Source: Oerskovia sp042887685 (GTDB lineage Bacteria > Actinomycetota > Actinomycetes > Actinomycetales > Cellulomonadaceae). Taken from it: a DNA stretch of 64,000 nt. Positions 26,249 through 35,055 of this stretch are shown here, piece after piece. How positions within the stretch are numbered: position 1 is the first letter of the stretch; each line of letters starts with the position of its first letter. The notes beneath the pieces were generated by a model. It was not told the DNA's origin, did no database searches, and was given only the letters and a program-made list of their open reading frames with translations. Location: the NCBI RefSeq assembly GCF_042887685.1, contig NZ_JBHVOS010000025.1:1-64000 (forward strand), in the 5' to 3' direction. A program made the translations under genes and the position numbers.

Positions 26249-27633
26249 CCAGCACACCGGCAGATCTCGCCCCCGTCCAGGCTCAGGTGGCGTCGCTGCT
26301 GCCGCGGGCGCTCGACGACCTGCGGACCCTCGTCGCGATCCCGTCGGTCGCCGACGAGCGGCTGTTCCCGAAGGAGGAGTGCGAGCGCGCGGCCCGCTGG
26401 GTCGCCGACGCGTTCCGGGCCGAGGGCATCGACGACGCGCACCTCGAGGAGACCCCTGACGGGTCGAACGTGGTCCTGGGGTACCGCCCCGGCCCTCCCG
26501 GGGCACCGACGGTCCTGCTCTACTCGCACTACGACGTGCAGCCGCCGCTCGACGACGCCGCGTGGCGCACGCCCCCGTTCGAGCTGACGGAGCGGGACGG
26601 GCGCCTCTACGGTCGGGGCTCCGCGGACTGCAAGGGAAACATCGTCACGCACCTCACGGCCCTGCGGGCCCTGCGGGCGCTCGGCGGCGACGACTACCCG
26701 GTCGGCGTCCGCATCGTCATCGAGGGCTCCGAGGAGCAGGGCACCGCGGGCCTCGACCAGTACGTCGAGGCCCACCCGGGCGAGCTCTCCGCGGACGCGA
26801 TCCTCGTCGCGGACACGGGCAACGCGACGCTGGGCCTGCCGACGCTCACCGTGTCGCTGCGTGGTGCGGCCAACGTGGTCGTGACCGTCGAGGCGCTCGA
26901 GGGGGAGATCCACTCGGGCATGTTCGGGGGAGCGGCGCCCGACGCGCTCGCGGCCCTCGTCCACATCCTGTCGTCGTTGCGCGACGACCAAGGCAACACC
27001 ACGATCGACGGCGTCCCGCCCGAGATCGCCGACGCGACCTGGCCCGGCGTCGACTACGACCCCGACCAGTTCCGCAGCGACGCCGGCATGCTCGACGGCA
27101 CGCGCCTCCTCGGGTCGGGACGGGTCTCCGACCAGCTCTGGGCGCGTCCGGCCGTGACGATCCTGGGCATCGACGCGCCGGACGTCGTCGGCTCGGCCGC
27201 CGCGATCCAGCCGCGCGCGGCCGCCCGCCTCAACCTGCGCATCCCGCCCGGTGCGGACGCGCGCGACCTCCAGGACAGGCTCGTGGCCCACCTGGAGAAC
27301 CACGCGCCCTGGGGGGTCAGGGTCACGACGGTGCGCGACGCCGTCGGGCAGCCGTTCCAGGCGCGCACCGACGGCCCCGTCTTCGACACGCTCTCGCGAG
27401 CCCTGGCGGACGCGTTCGGCAAGGAGACCGTGACGGCCGGCCAGGGTGGGTCGATCCCGCTGTGCAACGTGCTCGCGTCCGGGTACCCCGACGCGCAGAT
27501 CGTGCTGCTCGGCGTCGAGGAGCCCGCGTGCCTCATCCACGCACCCAACGAGTCGGTCGCGCCCAGCGAGATCGAGCAGCTCGCGGTGGGCGAGGCCCTG
27601 TTCCTGTCCAGGCTGGGTGCGTCCCCGGTCTGA
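26245..27633 (+). CDS. M20 family dipeptidase
   Basis: Cytosolic zinc peptidase of the M20 (ArgE/DapE/CPG2) group, 462 aa. Metal ligands and catalytic residues are visible in LYSHYDVQPP (His, Asp), GRGSADCKGN (bridging Asp), EGSEEQGTAGL (catalytic and ligand Glu), ILVADTGN (ligand Asp), and the C-terminal CLIHAPNE (ligand His). A lid/dimer domain lies between. GTG 26245 overlaps the preceding stop by 4 bp. It likely cleaves dipeptides into amino acids handled by the co-transcribed transporter. Confidence 0.92.
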   Translation: MTSTPADLAPVQAQVASLLPRALDDLRTLVAIPSVADERLFPKEECERAARWVADAFRAEGIDDAHLEETPDGSNVVLGYRPGPPGAPTVLLYSHYDVQPPLDDAAWRTPPFELTERDGRLYGRGSADCKGNIVTHLTALRALRALGGDDYPVGVRIVIEGSEEQGTAGLDQYVEAHPGELSADAILVADTGNATLGLPTLTVSLRGAANVVVTVEALEGEIHSGMFGGAAPDALAALVHILSSLRDDQGNTTIDGVPPEIADATWPGVDYDPDQFRSDAGMLDGTRLLGSGRVSDQLWARPAVTILGIDAPDVVGSAAAIQPRAAARLNLRIPPGADARDLQDRLVAHLENHAPWGVRVTTVRDAVGQPFQARTDGPVFDTLSRALADAFGKETVTAGQGGSIPLCNVLASGYPDAQIVLLGVEEPACLIHAPNESVAPSEIEQLAVGEALFLSRLGASPV

Positions 27634-27715
27634 GCCGCGCCGCGCGGTCCGTGTCGGCGGGCGGACGTAGGGTCGTCCCGACGGGCGAAGCCGCCCGCGG
27701 ACAGGGAGGCGGAGC

Positions 27716-28120
27716 ATGGGGACGTGGGGCTCAGGACCGTTCGAGAACGACGGGGCGGGCGACCTGCTGTCGGCGCTGCGCGCGGGGAGCTTCGGGATCG
27801 AGGACTTCAGCGGGTACCTCGACGAGGACTACCTCGAGGTCGACGACGCGCAGGCCGCGATCGCGATCGCTGAGGTGATCGCCGTGGCGCGCGGGCTCAG
27901 GCCCGCGGACGCGCACCTCGAGGGGGTCGACGCCGTCGCGTTCGCCGCGTCGTTGACCGACCAGCAGCGAGCCTGGGTCCTCACGACCCTGGAGCGTGCG
28001 GTCGAGGGCAGCGACACGTCCGAGCTCCACGAGCTCTGGGCCGAGAACGGGCCCGAGGGCCTCGCGGAGTGGCGGGACCCGGTCGTGAGCCGCCTGGCGA
28101 GCCTGCGGCCGCCGGGCTGA
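27716..28120 (+). CDS. DUF4259 family protein
   Basis: 134-aa soluble protein starting MGTWGSGPFENDGAGDLL, the defining opening of DUF4259. Helical segments follow, and WRDPVVSRLASL is at the end. The function is unknown. Unlike many neighbours it has a leader: -10-like TAGGGT at 27669-27674, a small hairpin, and a GGGAGGCGGAG ribosome site before the ATG. Monocistronic, convergent with cydC. Confidence 0.88.
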   Translation: MGTWGSGPFENDGAGDLLSALRAGSFGIEDFSGYLDEDYLEVDDAQAAIAIAEVIAVARGLRPADAHLEGVDAVAFAASLTDQQRAWVLTTLERAVEGSDTSELHELWAENGPEGLAEWRDPVVSRLASLRPPG

Positions 28121-28154
28121 GCCGTCCCTGCGCGCGCTGCCCGGTGACGCCGGT

Positions 28155-30008
28155 TCAGACGCTCGCGGCCTCCTGTGCGAGCGCCCAGCGGTAGCCCTCG
28201 TCGTGGGCCAGCAGCTCGGTGTGGGTGCCGCGGGCCAGCACGGTCGCGGGCGAGTCGGGGGACGCGTCGGCAGGCCGCCCCAGGAGGATCACCTCGTCGA
28301 CCGCGGCGAGCGCCGACAACCGGTGCGTCGCGACCACGATCCCGCGCCCGTCCGTGCGGCTGGTCTCCACGAGGTGGGTGAGCAGCTCGTCGGCCGTCGC
28401 CGGGTCGAGGTGCTCGGCGGGTTCGTCGACGAGCAGCAGGGGAGCGGGGGCCAGCAGGGCGCGCGCCACGAGCAGCCGACGGCGTTCCCCGCCGGAGATC
28501 GTCGTCGCGTCCGGGCCGAGGGTCGTGTCGACACCGTCGGGAAGCCCGGCGAGCCACTCGCCGAGGCCCACGTCGACCATGGCCGCCGACGCCTCGTCCG
28601 GGGTCACGTCGCCCCGGGCGACGCGCAGGTTCTCGAGCACCGTGGTGTCGAAGACGTGCCCGTCCTCGGCGACGAAGACGACCTGGTGCGCGACGTCGTC
28701 GGGCGTGAAGGTCCCGATCGGTGCGTCGCCGAGGGACACGTTCCCCGCGATCTGGGGGATCAGCCCCGCGGTGGTCATGAGCAGGGTCGTCTTGCCGACC
28801 CCCGAGGGGCCGACGACCGCGACCGTCCGGCCGGGGCGGACCACCAGGTCCACCCCGGTGACGGCGGCGCGACCGTCCCAGCCGCACGCGACGTCGGTCG
28901 CGGTGACCGTCGGCTCGTCGGGGCGAGCGTGGTCCCCGGCGCGTGCCGGTTCCGACGCGTCGGGAGCTCCGGCCGCGTCGAGCAGCTCCATGATGCGGCG
29001 CGCGGCCTGGCGGGAACGGTGCAGCTGCACCGCGGCACCGGGCAGCACCCCCGCGGCCTCGAACACCGCGAGGGGCGTCAGCACGACGACGGCGAGCTCG
29101 ACCGGGGTCAGCGTGCCCGCGGCGACGGCGGGGATCCCGAGCAGCAGCGCGGCGAGCACCGCGAGGCCGATCGCGGCGTTGTTGATCGCGGCCGCCGTGC
29201 CCGAGGTCCGTGCGCCGGAGTTCGTCACGGACGCCAGCTCGCGGTCGGTGCGCCGCAGCGAGTCCATCCGCTGGGCGAGCCGCCCCGAGACGGCCAGGGG
29301 GCCCGCGCCCTCGAGCGTCTCGAGCACGGTCGAGGTCATCTCGGCGCGCGCCGCGGCGCCGCGCTCCTCGGTCCGGCGGGCGGCCAGCGCGGAGAGCCAG
29401 GGCCCCAGGACGCCCGCGAGCACCAGGCACGCGAGCAGGGCCAGGCCAGCCGAGGGCAGGAACGCCCCGACCAGGATCACGGAGCCCGCGGACACCACGA
29501 GCGCGACCCCGGCGGGGATCACGGCCTTGACGACGACGTCGCCCACGGAGTCGACGTCGGCCCCCACGCGAGCGAGCAGGTCGCCGCGGCGAACACCTGC
29601 CACGGCCGCTGTACGACCCGAGGCCAACGAGGTGTACACGTTCGCGCGCAGCGAGGCCATGCCGCGCAGGGCGACGTCGTGCGAGGCCAGGCGCTCGAGG
29701 TAGCGGAACACGCCGCGCGAGATGCCGAACGCGCGGACGGCCACCGTCGCCATGGACAGCTGCAGCACGGGCGGCATCTGCGAGGCGCGCGCGATGAGCC
29801 AGGCCGCCACGGCCGCGAGACCCACCGAGCTCGCCAGGGCCAACGACCCGAGACCGATGGCCTTGGCGGCCCGGCCCCAGCTCACGTCGAGGAGCCGGAC
29901 CGCGCGCCACAGCGGGTCGGCGCCGGTCGAGGCCGACGCGTCGTGGTCGGCGCCCCTGCGCCCGCCCCCGCGGGCGGACGGGCCGGAGGACTGGTCGAGG
30001 TCGCTCAT
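28155..30008 (-). CDS. cydC: Thiol reductant ABC exporter subunit CydC
   Basis: Half of the heterodimeric ABC exporter (CydDC) needed to assemble cytochrome bd. It exports cysteine/glutathione-type thiols in other bacteria. It has 617 aa. The N-terminal six-helix domain spans ~45-340. The ATPase domain has Walker A VGPSGVGKTT near 400, signature ISGGERRR, and Walker B LLLVDEPAEHLD. The Asp/Ser-rich N-terminus and a short linker are species-specific. It overlaps cydD by 4 bp and is the last gene of cydABDC. Confidence 0.93.
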   Translation of the reverse strand: MSDLDQSSGPSARGGGRRGADHDASASTGADPLWRAVRLLDVSWGRAAKAIGLGSLALASSVGLAAVAAWLIARASQMPPVLQLSMATVAVRAFGISRGVFRYLERLASHDVALRGMASLRANVYTSLASGRTAAVAGVRRGDLLARVGADVDSVGDVVVKAVIPAGVALVVSAGSVILVGAFLPSAGLALLACLVLAGVLGPWLSALAARRTEERGAAARAEMTSTVLETLEGAGPLAVSGRLAQRMDSLRRTDRELASVTNSGARTSGTAAAINNAAIGLAVLAALLLGIPAVAAGTLTPVELAVVVLTPLAVFEAAGVLPGAAVQLHRSRQAARRIMELLDAAGAPDASEPARAGDHARPDEPTVTATDVACGWDGRAAVTGVDLVVRPGRTVAVVGPSGVGKTTLLMTTAGLIPQIAGNVSLGDAPIGTFTPDDVAHQVVFVAEDGHVFDTTVLENLRVARGDVTPDEASAAMVDVGLGEWLAGLPDGVDTTLGPDATTISGGERRRLLVARALLAPAPLLLVDEPAEHLDPATADELLTHLVETSRTDGRGIVVATHRLSALAAVDEVILLGRPADASPDSPATVLARGTHTELLAHDEGYRWALAQEAASV

Positions 30009-31816
30009 GCGACGGCTCCTGACGAGGTGGCGGACGCTGCGGGCGCGACGGGACCGCCGTCGGGTGCCCCGTCCGGGGAGGAGGGCGGGAGCGCGGCCGA
30101 GGACACCGTCACGACCTGGTCGGCGAGCTCGACGAGGCTCGTACGGTGCGCGACCACGACGACCGTGCGTCCCTGGTCGCGCCACGTGCGGACGGCGTCC
30201 AGCACGGCCTGCTCGCCGCGCGCGTCGAGGTGGGCCGTGGGCTCGTCGAGCACGACGAGCGGCACGCGGGCCGGGTCGCCGAGCAGCGCGGCCGTGAGGG
30301 CCACACGCTGGCGCTGACCCACGCTGAGGCCCACGCCGCCCTGGCCGATCGGGGTCGACCAGCCGTCGGGCAGCGTGTCGAGCACAGCGTCGAGCCCGGA
30401 CAGGCGCGCGGCGTCGGCGAGATCGGCGTCGGAGACCTCACGGCCGTCGAGCACGACGTCGCGCACGGTCCCCGGGGTGAGCGTGGGGCGCTGCGGCACC
30501 CAGGCGACCTGCGGCCACCAGGTGGTCGGGTCGACGTCCGCGAGGTCGACGGGCTCGCCGTCGCGAGGGGTCACGAGGACGCGCCCGGAGTCGGGGGCCA
30601 GGAGGCCCAGGAGCACCAGGGCCGTGGTCGTCTTGCCGGAACCGCTGGGCCCGGTCAGGGCGACCACGGTGCCCGACGGCGCCGCACCGGTCCCGGGGGT
30701 GTGGTCGCCCGGGTCGTCGGTCGCCGCGGGCCCGGCGCCGAACGTCGCCGTCAGCGAGGCGGGGGCCAGCACGTCGCGGTCTCCCGCGCGCACGCTCACG
30801 CCGTCGAACGTGATGCGCGCCCCGGCGAGGGCCGGGGCGGGGGCGGTCCCGACGGGCCGCAGCGGCTCGTCGAGCACCTCGAAGACCTGGTTCGCCGCGG
30901 CGATCCCGTCGGTCGACGCGTGGAAGTGCATGCCGACCTGGCGCAGCGGCAGGTAGACCTCGGGCGCCAGGACCAGGACGGCGAGCGCGGGCTCGAGACC
31001 GACCTCGCCGTACACGAGGCGCAGCCCGATGCCGACCGCGACGAGCGCGACCGACAGCGTCGTGAGCAGCTCGAGGACCATGCCCGACAGGAACGCGACG
31101 CGCAGCGTGCCCATGGTGGCGCGGCGGTTCGCGTCGCCGAGGGCCTTGACGCGCTTCTCCGGCCCGTGCTCGCGACCGAACGCGCGCAGGGTCGGGAGCC
31201 CGGCCAGCAGGTCCAGGACCTGGGAGCCGAGCCGCTGCATGACCTTGAGGCGGCGCTCGGACGTCCCTGCCGTGAGCTGCCCGACGAGGATCATGAAGAG
31301 CGGCACGAGGGGGATCGTGACCGCGATGATGATCGCGGAGATCCAGTCGAGGCCCAGCACCACGGCGAGCGTCGCCGGGGTGACGGTCGCCGCGAGCAGG
31401 AGCTGGGGCAGGTACCGGACCATGTAGGGCTCGAGGTCGTCGAGCCCGCGTGTCGCGAGCGTCGCGACGGCCGGCCCGCGGCCGGTCGCCAGCCAGCGGG
31501 GCCCGAGGGCCACCGCATGGCTGACGACCTGCTCGCGGAGCTCCGCGACGGTCGTGATCGCGGCCTTGAGCGCGAACCTCTCCTGCGCCCACGCGACCCC
31601 GGCGCGCACCACCACGACGGCGGCGAGCCACGAGAGGGGGGTGGCGACGTCGGGCAGCGAGAGGCTGCCCTGGATCGCGGGGGCGAGGACGCTCGCGATG
31701 AGCAGCGCCTGGGCCACGACGAGCCCGGCCGTGACGAGGCCGAGCACCGCCGTGAGCACGACGTACCCGCGGGCCGCCCGCGCCTGACGCAGGAGCCGTG
31801 GATCGAGGGGCTTCAC
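30005..31816 (-). CDS. cydD: Thiol reductant ABC exporter subunit CydD
   Basis: Partner subunit of CydC, 603 aa. The membrane domain (~15-320) is followed by an ATPase domain with Walker A LTGPSGSGKTTTA near 400, signature LSVGQRQRVAL (Val in place of the usual Gly), and Walker B VVLDEPTAHLD. It starts GTG 31816, overlapping the cydB stop by 4 bp, and its own stop overlaps cydC. The whole oxidase-plus-exporter set is one tight operon read from the cydA promoter. Confidence 0.93.
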   Translation of the reverse strand: MKPLDPRLLRQARAARGYVVLTAVLGLVTAGLVVAQALLIASVLAPAIQGSLSLPDVATPLSWLAAVVVVRAGVAWAQERFALKAAITTVAELREQVVSHAVALGPRWLATGRGPAVATLATRGLDDLEPYMVRYLPQLLLAATVTPATLAVVLGLDWISAIIIAVTIPLVPLFMILVGQLTAGTSERRLKVMQRLGSQVLDLLAGLPTLRAFGREHGPEKRVKALGDANRRATMGTLRVAFLSGMVLELLTTLSVALVAVGIGLRLVYGEVGLEPALAVLVLAPEVYLPLRQVGMHFHASTDGIAAANQVFEVLDEPLRPVGTAPAPALAGARITFDGVSVRAGDRDVLAPASLTATFGAGPAATDDPGDHTPGTGAAPSGTVVALTGPSGSGKTTTALVLLGLLAPDSGRVLVTPRDGEPVDLADVDPTTWWPQVAWVPQRPTLTPGTVRDVVLDGREVSDADLADAARLSGLDAVLDTLPDGWSTPIGQGGVGLSVGQRQRVALTAALLGDPARVPLVVLDEPTAHLDARGEQAVLDAVRTWRDQGRTVVVVAHRTSLVELADQVVTVSSAALPPSSPDGAPDGGPVAPAASATSSGAVA

Positions 31817-32988
31817 GCGGAGGTGCTGCCGGGGTCGTCGTTCGTCCGGCCCGACGCCGTCGCGTCCGCCCCCGAGACCTTCTCACCCGTGGCGGGGGTC
31901 AGGTCCAGGTTCTTGGCGCTGCCCGAGGACGGACCGCCGAACGCCGAGTCCTTGAGCTTCTTGAGCGAGAGCCCGATGGGCGGCGGGATGTCCTTGGTCG
32001 ACAGGCGACGGCGGAACACCCAGTACGTCCACGACTGGTAGAGCAGCACGAGCGGGACCATGAGGGCCGCGACCCACGTCATGACGGTCAGCGTGTACTG
32101 CGTCGAGGACGCGTTGTCGATGTTCAGCGAGTTCGCGGGGTCGAGCGCGGGCATCACGTCGGGGTACATCGACCCGAAGATCAGGACGGTCGCCGAGAGG
32201 ATCGCGAGCGCGGAGAACAGGAACGCCCAGCCCTCGCGAGCCTTCGCGTTGGCGAGCACCACGCCGATCAGCGAGAGCGCCGCGACGACGACCGCCGCCC
32301 AGGTCCACGGCACCGAGTAGGCGACCTGCGCCCACACGGCCCAGCCGCCGGCCACGACGACCGAGGCGAGCGAGAACCACCCGGCCAGGCGGCGGGCCTT
32401 GACGCGGATCTCACCGTCGGTCTTGAGGGCGATGAACACGGCACCGTGCATGAGGAACAGGAGCGTCGTGGTCAGGCCGCCGAGCAGCGCGAACGGGTTG
32501 AGCAGCGCCCAGAAGCCGCCGACGTACTGGTGGGCCGCGTCGAGCTCGACGCCACGCACGAGGTTGGCGAACGCGACGCCCCACAGGATCGCGGGGATCC
32601 ACGAGCCGAAGACGATCGCCTGGTCGCACCGGGCGCGCCAGCGGTCGTCGTTGATCTTGCCGCGGTACTCGAACGCGACCCCGCGCACGATGAGCGCCAG
32701 CAGGATCAGGAAGAGCGGGATGTAGAAGCCCGAGAAGAGCGTGGCGTACCACTCGGGGAAGGCCGCGAAGGTCGCGCCGCCCGCGGTGATGAGCCAGACC
32801 TCGTTGCCGTCCCAGACCGGGCCGATCGTGTTGATGACGAGGCGCCGCTCGGTGTCCCGCTTCGCCTTGTCCTTGTTGCGCGACAGGATCGGCATGAGCA
32901 TGCCGACGCCGAAGTCGAATCCTTCGAGGACCAGGTAGCCGATCCACAGGATCGCGATGAGCACGAACCAGAGAATGGTGAGTTCCAT
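31813..32988 (-). CDS. cydB: Cytochrome d ubiquinol oxidase subunit II
   Basis: Membrane subunit of the bd-type terminal oxidase, 391 aa with about eight to nine helices. It begins ELTILWFVLIAILWIGYLVLE, the usual opening, with DFGVGMLMP soon after. WDGNEVWLITAGGATFAAFP is the conserved family block near residue 60. The C-terminal tail (~50 residues) is polar. It lies 33 nt after cydA with its own ribosome site and overlaps cydD. Confidence 0.95.
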   Translation of the reverse strand: MELTILWFVLIAILWIGYLVLEGFDFGVGMLMPILSRNKDKAKRDTERRLVINTIGPVWDGNEVWLITAGGATFAAFPEWYATLFSGFYIPLFLILLALIVRGVAFEYRGKINDDRWRARCDQAIVFGSWIPAILWGVAFANLVRGVELDAAHQYVGGFWALLNPFALLGGLTTTLLFLMHGAVFIALKTDGEIRVKARRLAGWFSLASVVVAGGWAVWAQVAYSVPWTWAAVVVAALSLIGVVLANAKAREGWAFLFSALAILSATVLIFGSMYPDVMPALDPANSLNIDNASSTQYTLTVMTWVAALMVPLVLLYQSWTYWVFRRRLSTKDIPPPIGLSLKKLKDSAFGGPSSGSAKNLDLTPATGEKVSGADATASGRTNDDPGSTSA

Positions 32989-33021
32989 GAGTACTGGGTC
33001 TCCTTGAGCCGTCAGAGCGCG

Positions 33022-34542
33022 TCAGTACGCGAAGGACAGGGGGCGTTCGGACTCGTCGCTCGAGTCCGGGTCGTCGGGGTCGCCCTTGGCGCGCGCCTCG
33101 GGAGAGTCGTCGTGCACGATCTCGGGCACGCCCTCGACCGCGTAGCGGTGGATGAGCTTGAACCAGACGGCCGCGAGGATCCCGTAGACGAGCGTGAAGA
33201 CGATCATCGAGGTCAGGACCATGCCGGGGCTGACGACCGTGGACACGCCGCGCTCGGTCAGCAGACGGATCGAGTCGATGCCCGACGGGTTGGGTGCGAC
33301 GACCCACGGCTGGCGCCCGGTCTCGGTGAAGATCCAGCCGAAGGACGACGCGATGAACGGCATGGGGATGGCCCAGATGCCGACGCGGGCGAACCACTTG
33401 TTGTCCGTGACCCGGCCCTTGCGGGTGAGCCACAGCGCCATGACGGACAGGGCGATCGACCCGACCGCGAAGCCGATCATGAGGCGGAAGCTCCAGTAGG
33501 TCAGCGCCAGGTTGGGGGAGTAGTTGACGGGCTCGCCGGCCGCGGTGACGTCCCCGTACCGCTCGGTCATGGACTGCTGGACCTCGTCGACGCCCGGGAG
33601 GGGCGCGCTGAAGCTGCCCTCGGCGAGGTAGGAGGTCAGGCCCGGGATCTCGAGGATGTGGTTGACGCCCTCGCACGAGTCGGACAGGTCGCCGATCGCG
33701 AGGATCGAGAAGGGAGCGCCGTCCGGCGAGCTCTCGCACAGGGCCTCGGCGGCGGCCATCTTCATGGGCTGCTGCTGGAACATGAGCTTGGCCTGGAAGT
33801 CGCCGCTCACCGCGACCCCGAGCCCGCCGACGATCATCGCGATGACGCCGAGCGTGATGGCCGGGCGGTAGACGTTGCGTGCGAGGTCGATGTTCTCGGC
33901 CTTCTTGGTCCGCACGAGGCGCACCATCCACCAGGCGGCGATGCCCGCGACGAAGGTGCCCGCGGTGAGGAACGCGGCCGTGATGGTGTGGGGGAACGCT
34001 GCCCAGAGCGTGTTGTTGCCGAGCACGGCCCAGACGTCGTTCATCTCGGCGCGGCCGGTCTCGGGGTTGTAGATGGTCCCGACCGGGTGCTGCATCCAGG
34101 AGTTGGCCGCCAGGATGAAGAACGCGGAGATGTTGACGGCGATCGCGACGGCCCAGATGCACGCGAGGTGCACCTTCTTGGACAGGCGGTCCCAGCCGAA
34201 GATCCACAGGCCCAGGAACGTCGACTCGATGAAGAACGCGGCGAGCGCCTCCATGGCGAGCGGGGCGCCGAAGACGTCCCCGACGAAGCGCGAGTACTCG
34301 CTCCAGTTCATGCCGAACTGGAACTCCTGCACGATCCCGGTCACGACGCCGATCGCGAAGTTGATCAGGAGCAGCTTGCCGAAGAACTTGGTGAGCTTGA
34401 GCCACCGCTCGTTCCCCGTGCGCACCCATGCGGTCTGCATGATGGCGACGAGGGGAGCGAGCCCGATCGTCAACGGCACGAAGATGAAGTGGTAGACGGT
34501 CGTGATGGCGAACTGCCACCTTGCGAGTTCGAGGACGTCCAC
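33022..34542 (-). CDS. cydA: Cytochrome d ubiquinol oxidase subunit I
   Basis: Haem-bearing catalytic subunit of cytochrome bd, a high-affinity quinol oxidase used at low oxygen, 506 aa. LARWQFAITTVYHFIFVPLTIG includes the haem-ligand His near residue 19. GWIFTETGRQPWVV is the conserved block after the quinol loop. The Q-loop is of moderate length. GTG start 34542 has CAGGAG upstream. A Rex operator at 34688-34705 lies ~150 bp upstream and should repress the operon when NADH is low. Confidence 0.95.
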   Translation of the reverse strand: MDVLELARWQFAITTVYHFIFVPLTIGLAPLVAIMQTAWVRTGNERWLKLTKFFGKLLLINFAIGVVTGIVQEFQFGMNWSEYSRFVGDVFGAPLAMEALAAFFIESTFLGLWIFGWDRLSKKVHLACIWAVAIAVNISAFFILAANSWMQHPVGTIYNPETGRAEMNDVWAVLGNNTLWAAFPHTITAAFLTAGTFVAGIAAWWMVRLVRTKKAENIDLARNVYRPAITLGVIAMIVGGLGVAVSGDFQAKLMFQQQPMKMAAAEALCESSPDGAPFSILAIGDLSDSCEGVNHILEIPGLTSYLAEGSFSAPLPGVDEVQQSMTERYGDVTAAGEPVNYSPNLALTYWSFRLMIGFAVGSIALSVMALWLTRKGRVTDNKWFARVGIWAIPMPFIASSFGWIFTETGRQPWVVAPNPSGIDSIRLLTERGVSTVVSPGMVLTSMIVFTLVYGILAAVWFKLIHRYAVEGVPEIVHDDSPEARAKGDPDDPDSSDESERPLSFAY

Positions 34543-35055
34543 AAACGCTCCTGGGGGGTTCCTGGGGGCTACCGGGGGATCCTGAGGGGTGTCTCAGGGC
34601 AGGGTCAGCGTTCCTACTGCCGACGCTATGACCAATCTGCACCATCGGCGAGAGGGGGAAGCGCCAAAACTCTCGGGAAACGACAGTTTGTGAGAACCTT
34701 CACAAGGTCCGGGTCGGGACCTTGGTCCTCTGGACGACACGGACGACGGACCTGTAGATGCCCATCTGATCGACGTCGGCTGTGCGATACTTGACCCAGC
34801 AAGGGGGACCACATCTCCTCCGCGCCCAGTACGTGCTCGACGCAACCGCAGTCCGCGGCTCGCGGAGCGCCGCCGAACGGGATGAATGGCCCGGACGGCG
34901 AAGCGCCCCCCGCCGCCCGCCCTTGCCCGAGCCGCCACCGCCGACTTCCGTCGCGGGGACGACAGCGCTGCGATGCGCACGTCCCGAGCGACGACAACCG
35001 CCCGAACGGGCCGCACGATGTGGGACGGACCTTCGGGGTACCAGGAGCGCATCGC
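34543..35055. other. 513-bp divergent region between cydA and RNase E/G gene
   Basis: Holds the Rex operator (34688-34705), the cydA leader on the minus strand, and a small hairpin just right of the operator (AAGGTCC/GGACCTT, 34703-34723). To the right it holds the long 5' leader of the RNase E/G gene, at least ~200 nt and ending in AGGAG (34043+1000, i.e. 35043-35047). An in-frame ATG at 34882 exists but has no ribosome site. Confidence 0.6.
34688..34705. promoter_or_regulatory. Rex operator upstream of cydABDC
   Basis: TTGTGAGAACCTTCACAA, an inverted repeat matching the actinobacterial redox repressor Rex site TTGTGA-N6-TCACAA with perfect 6-nt arms. Rex controls cyd operons in Streptomyces, and the placement here fits. 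The rex gene itself is not in the window. Confidence 0.85.

Noticed and set aside
31798..34794. 998-codon plus-strand frame opposite cydB and cydA
   Set aside because: High-GC shadow. The opposite strand encodes the well-conserved cytochrome bd subunits.
34882..35055. N-terminal extension of RNase E/G from ATG 34882
   Set aside because: No ribosome site. GTG 35056 has AGGAG at the right distance, and the extension is Pro/Arg-rich like shadow sequence.
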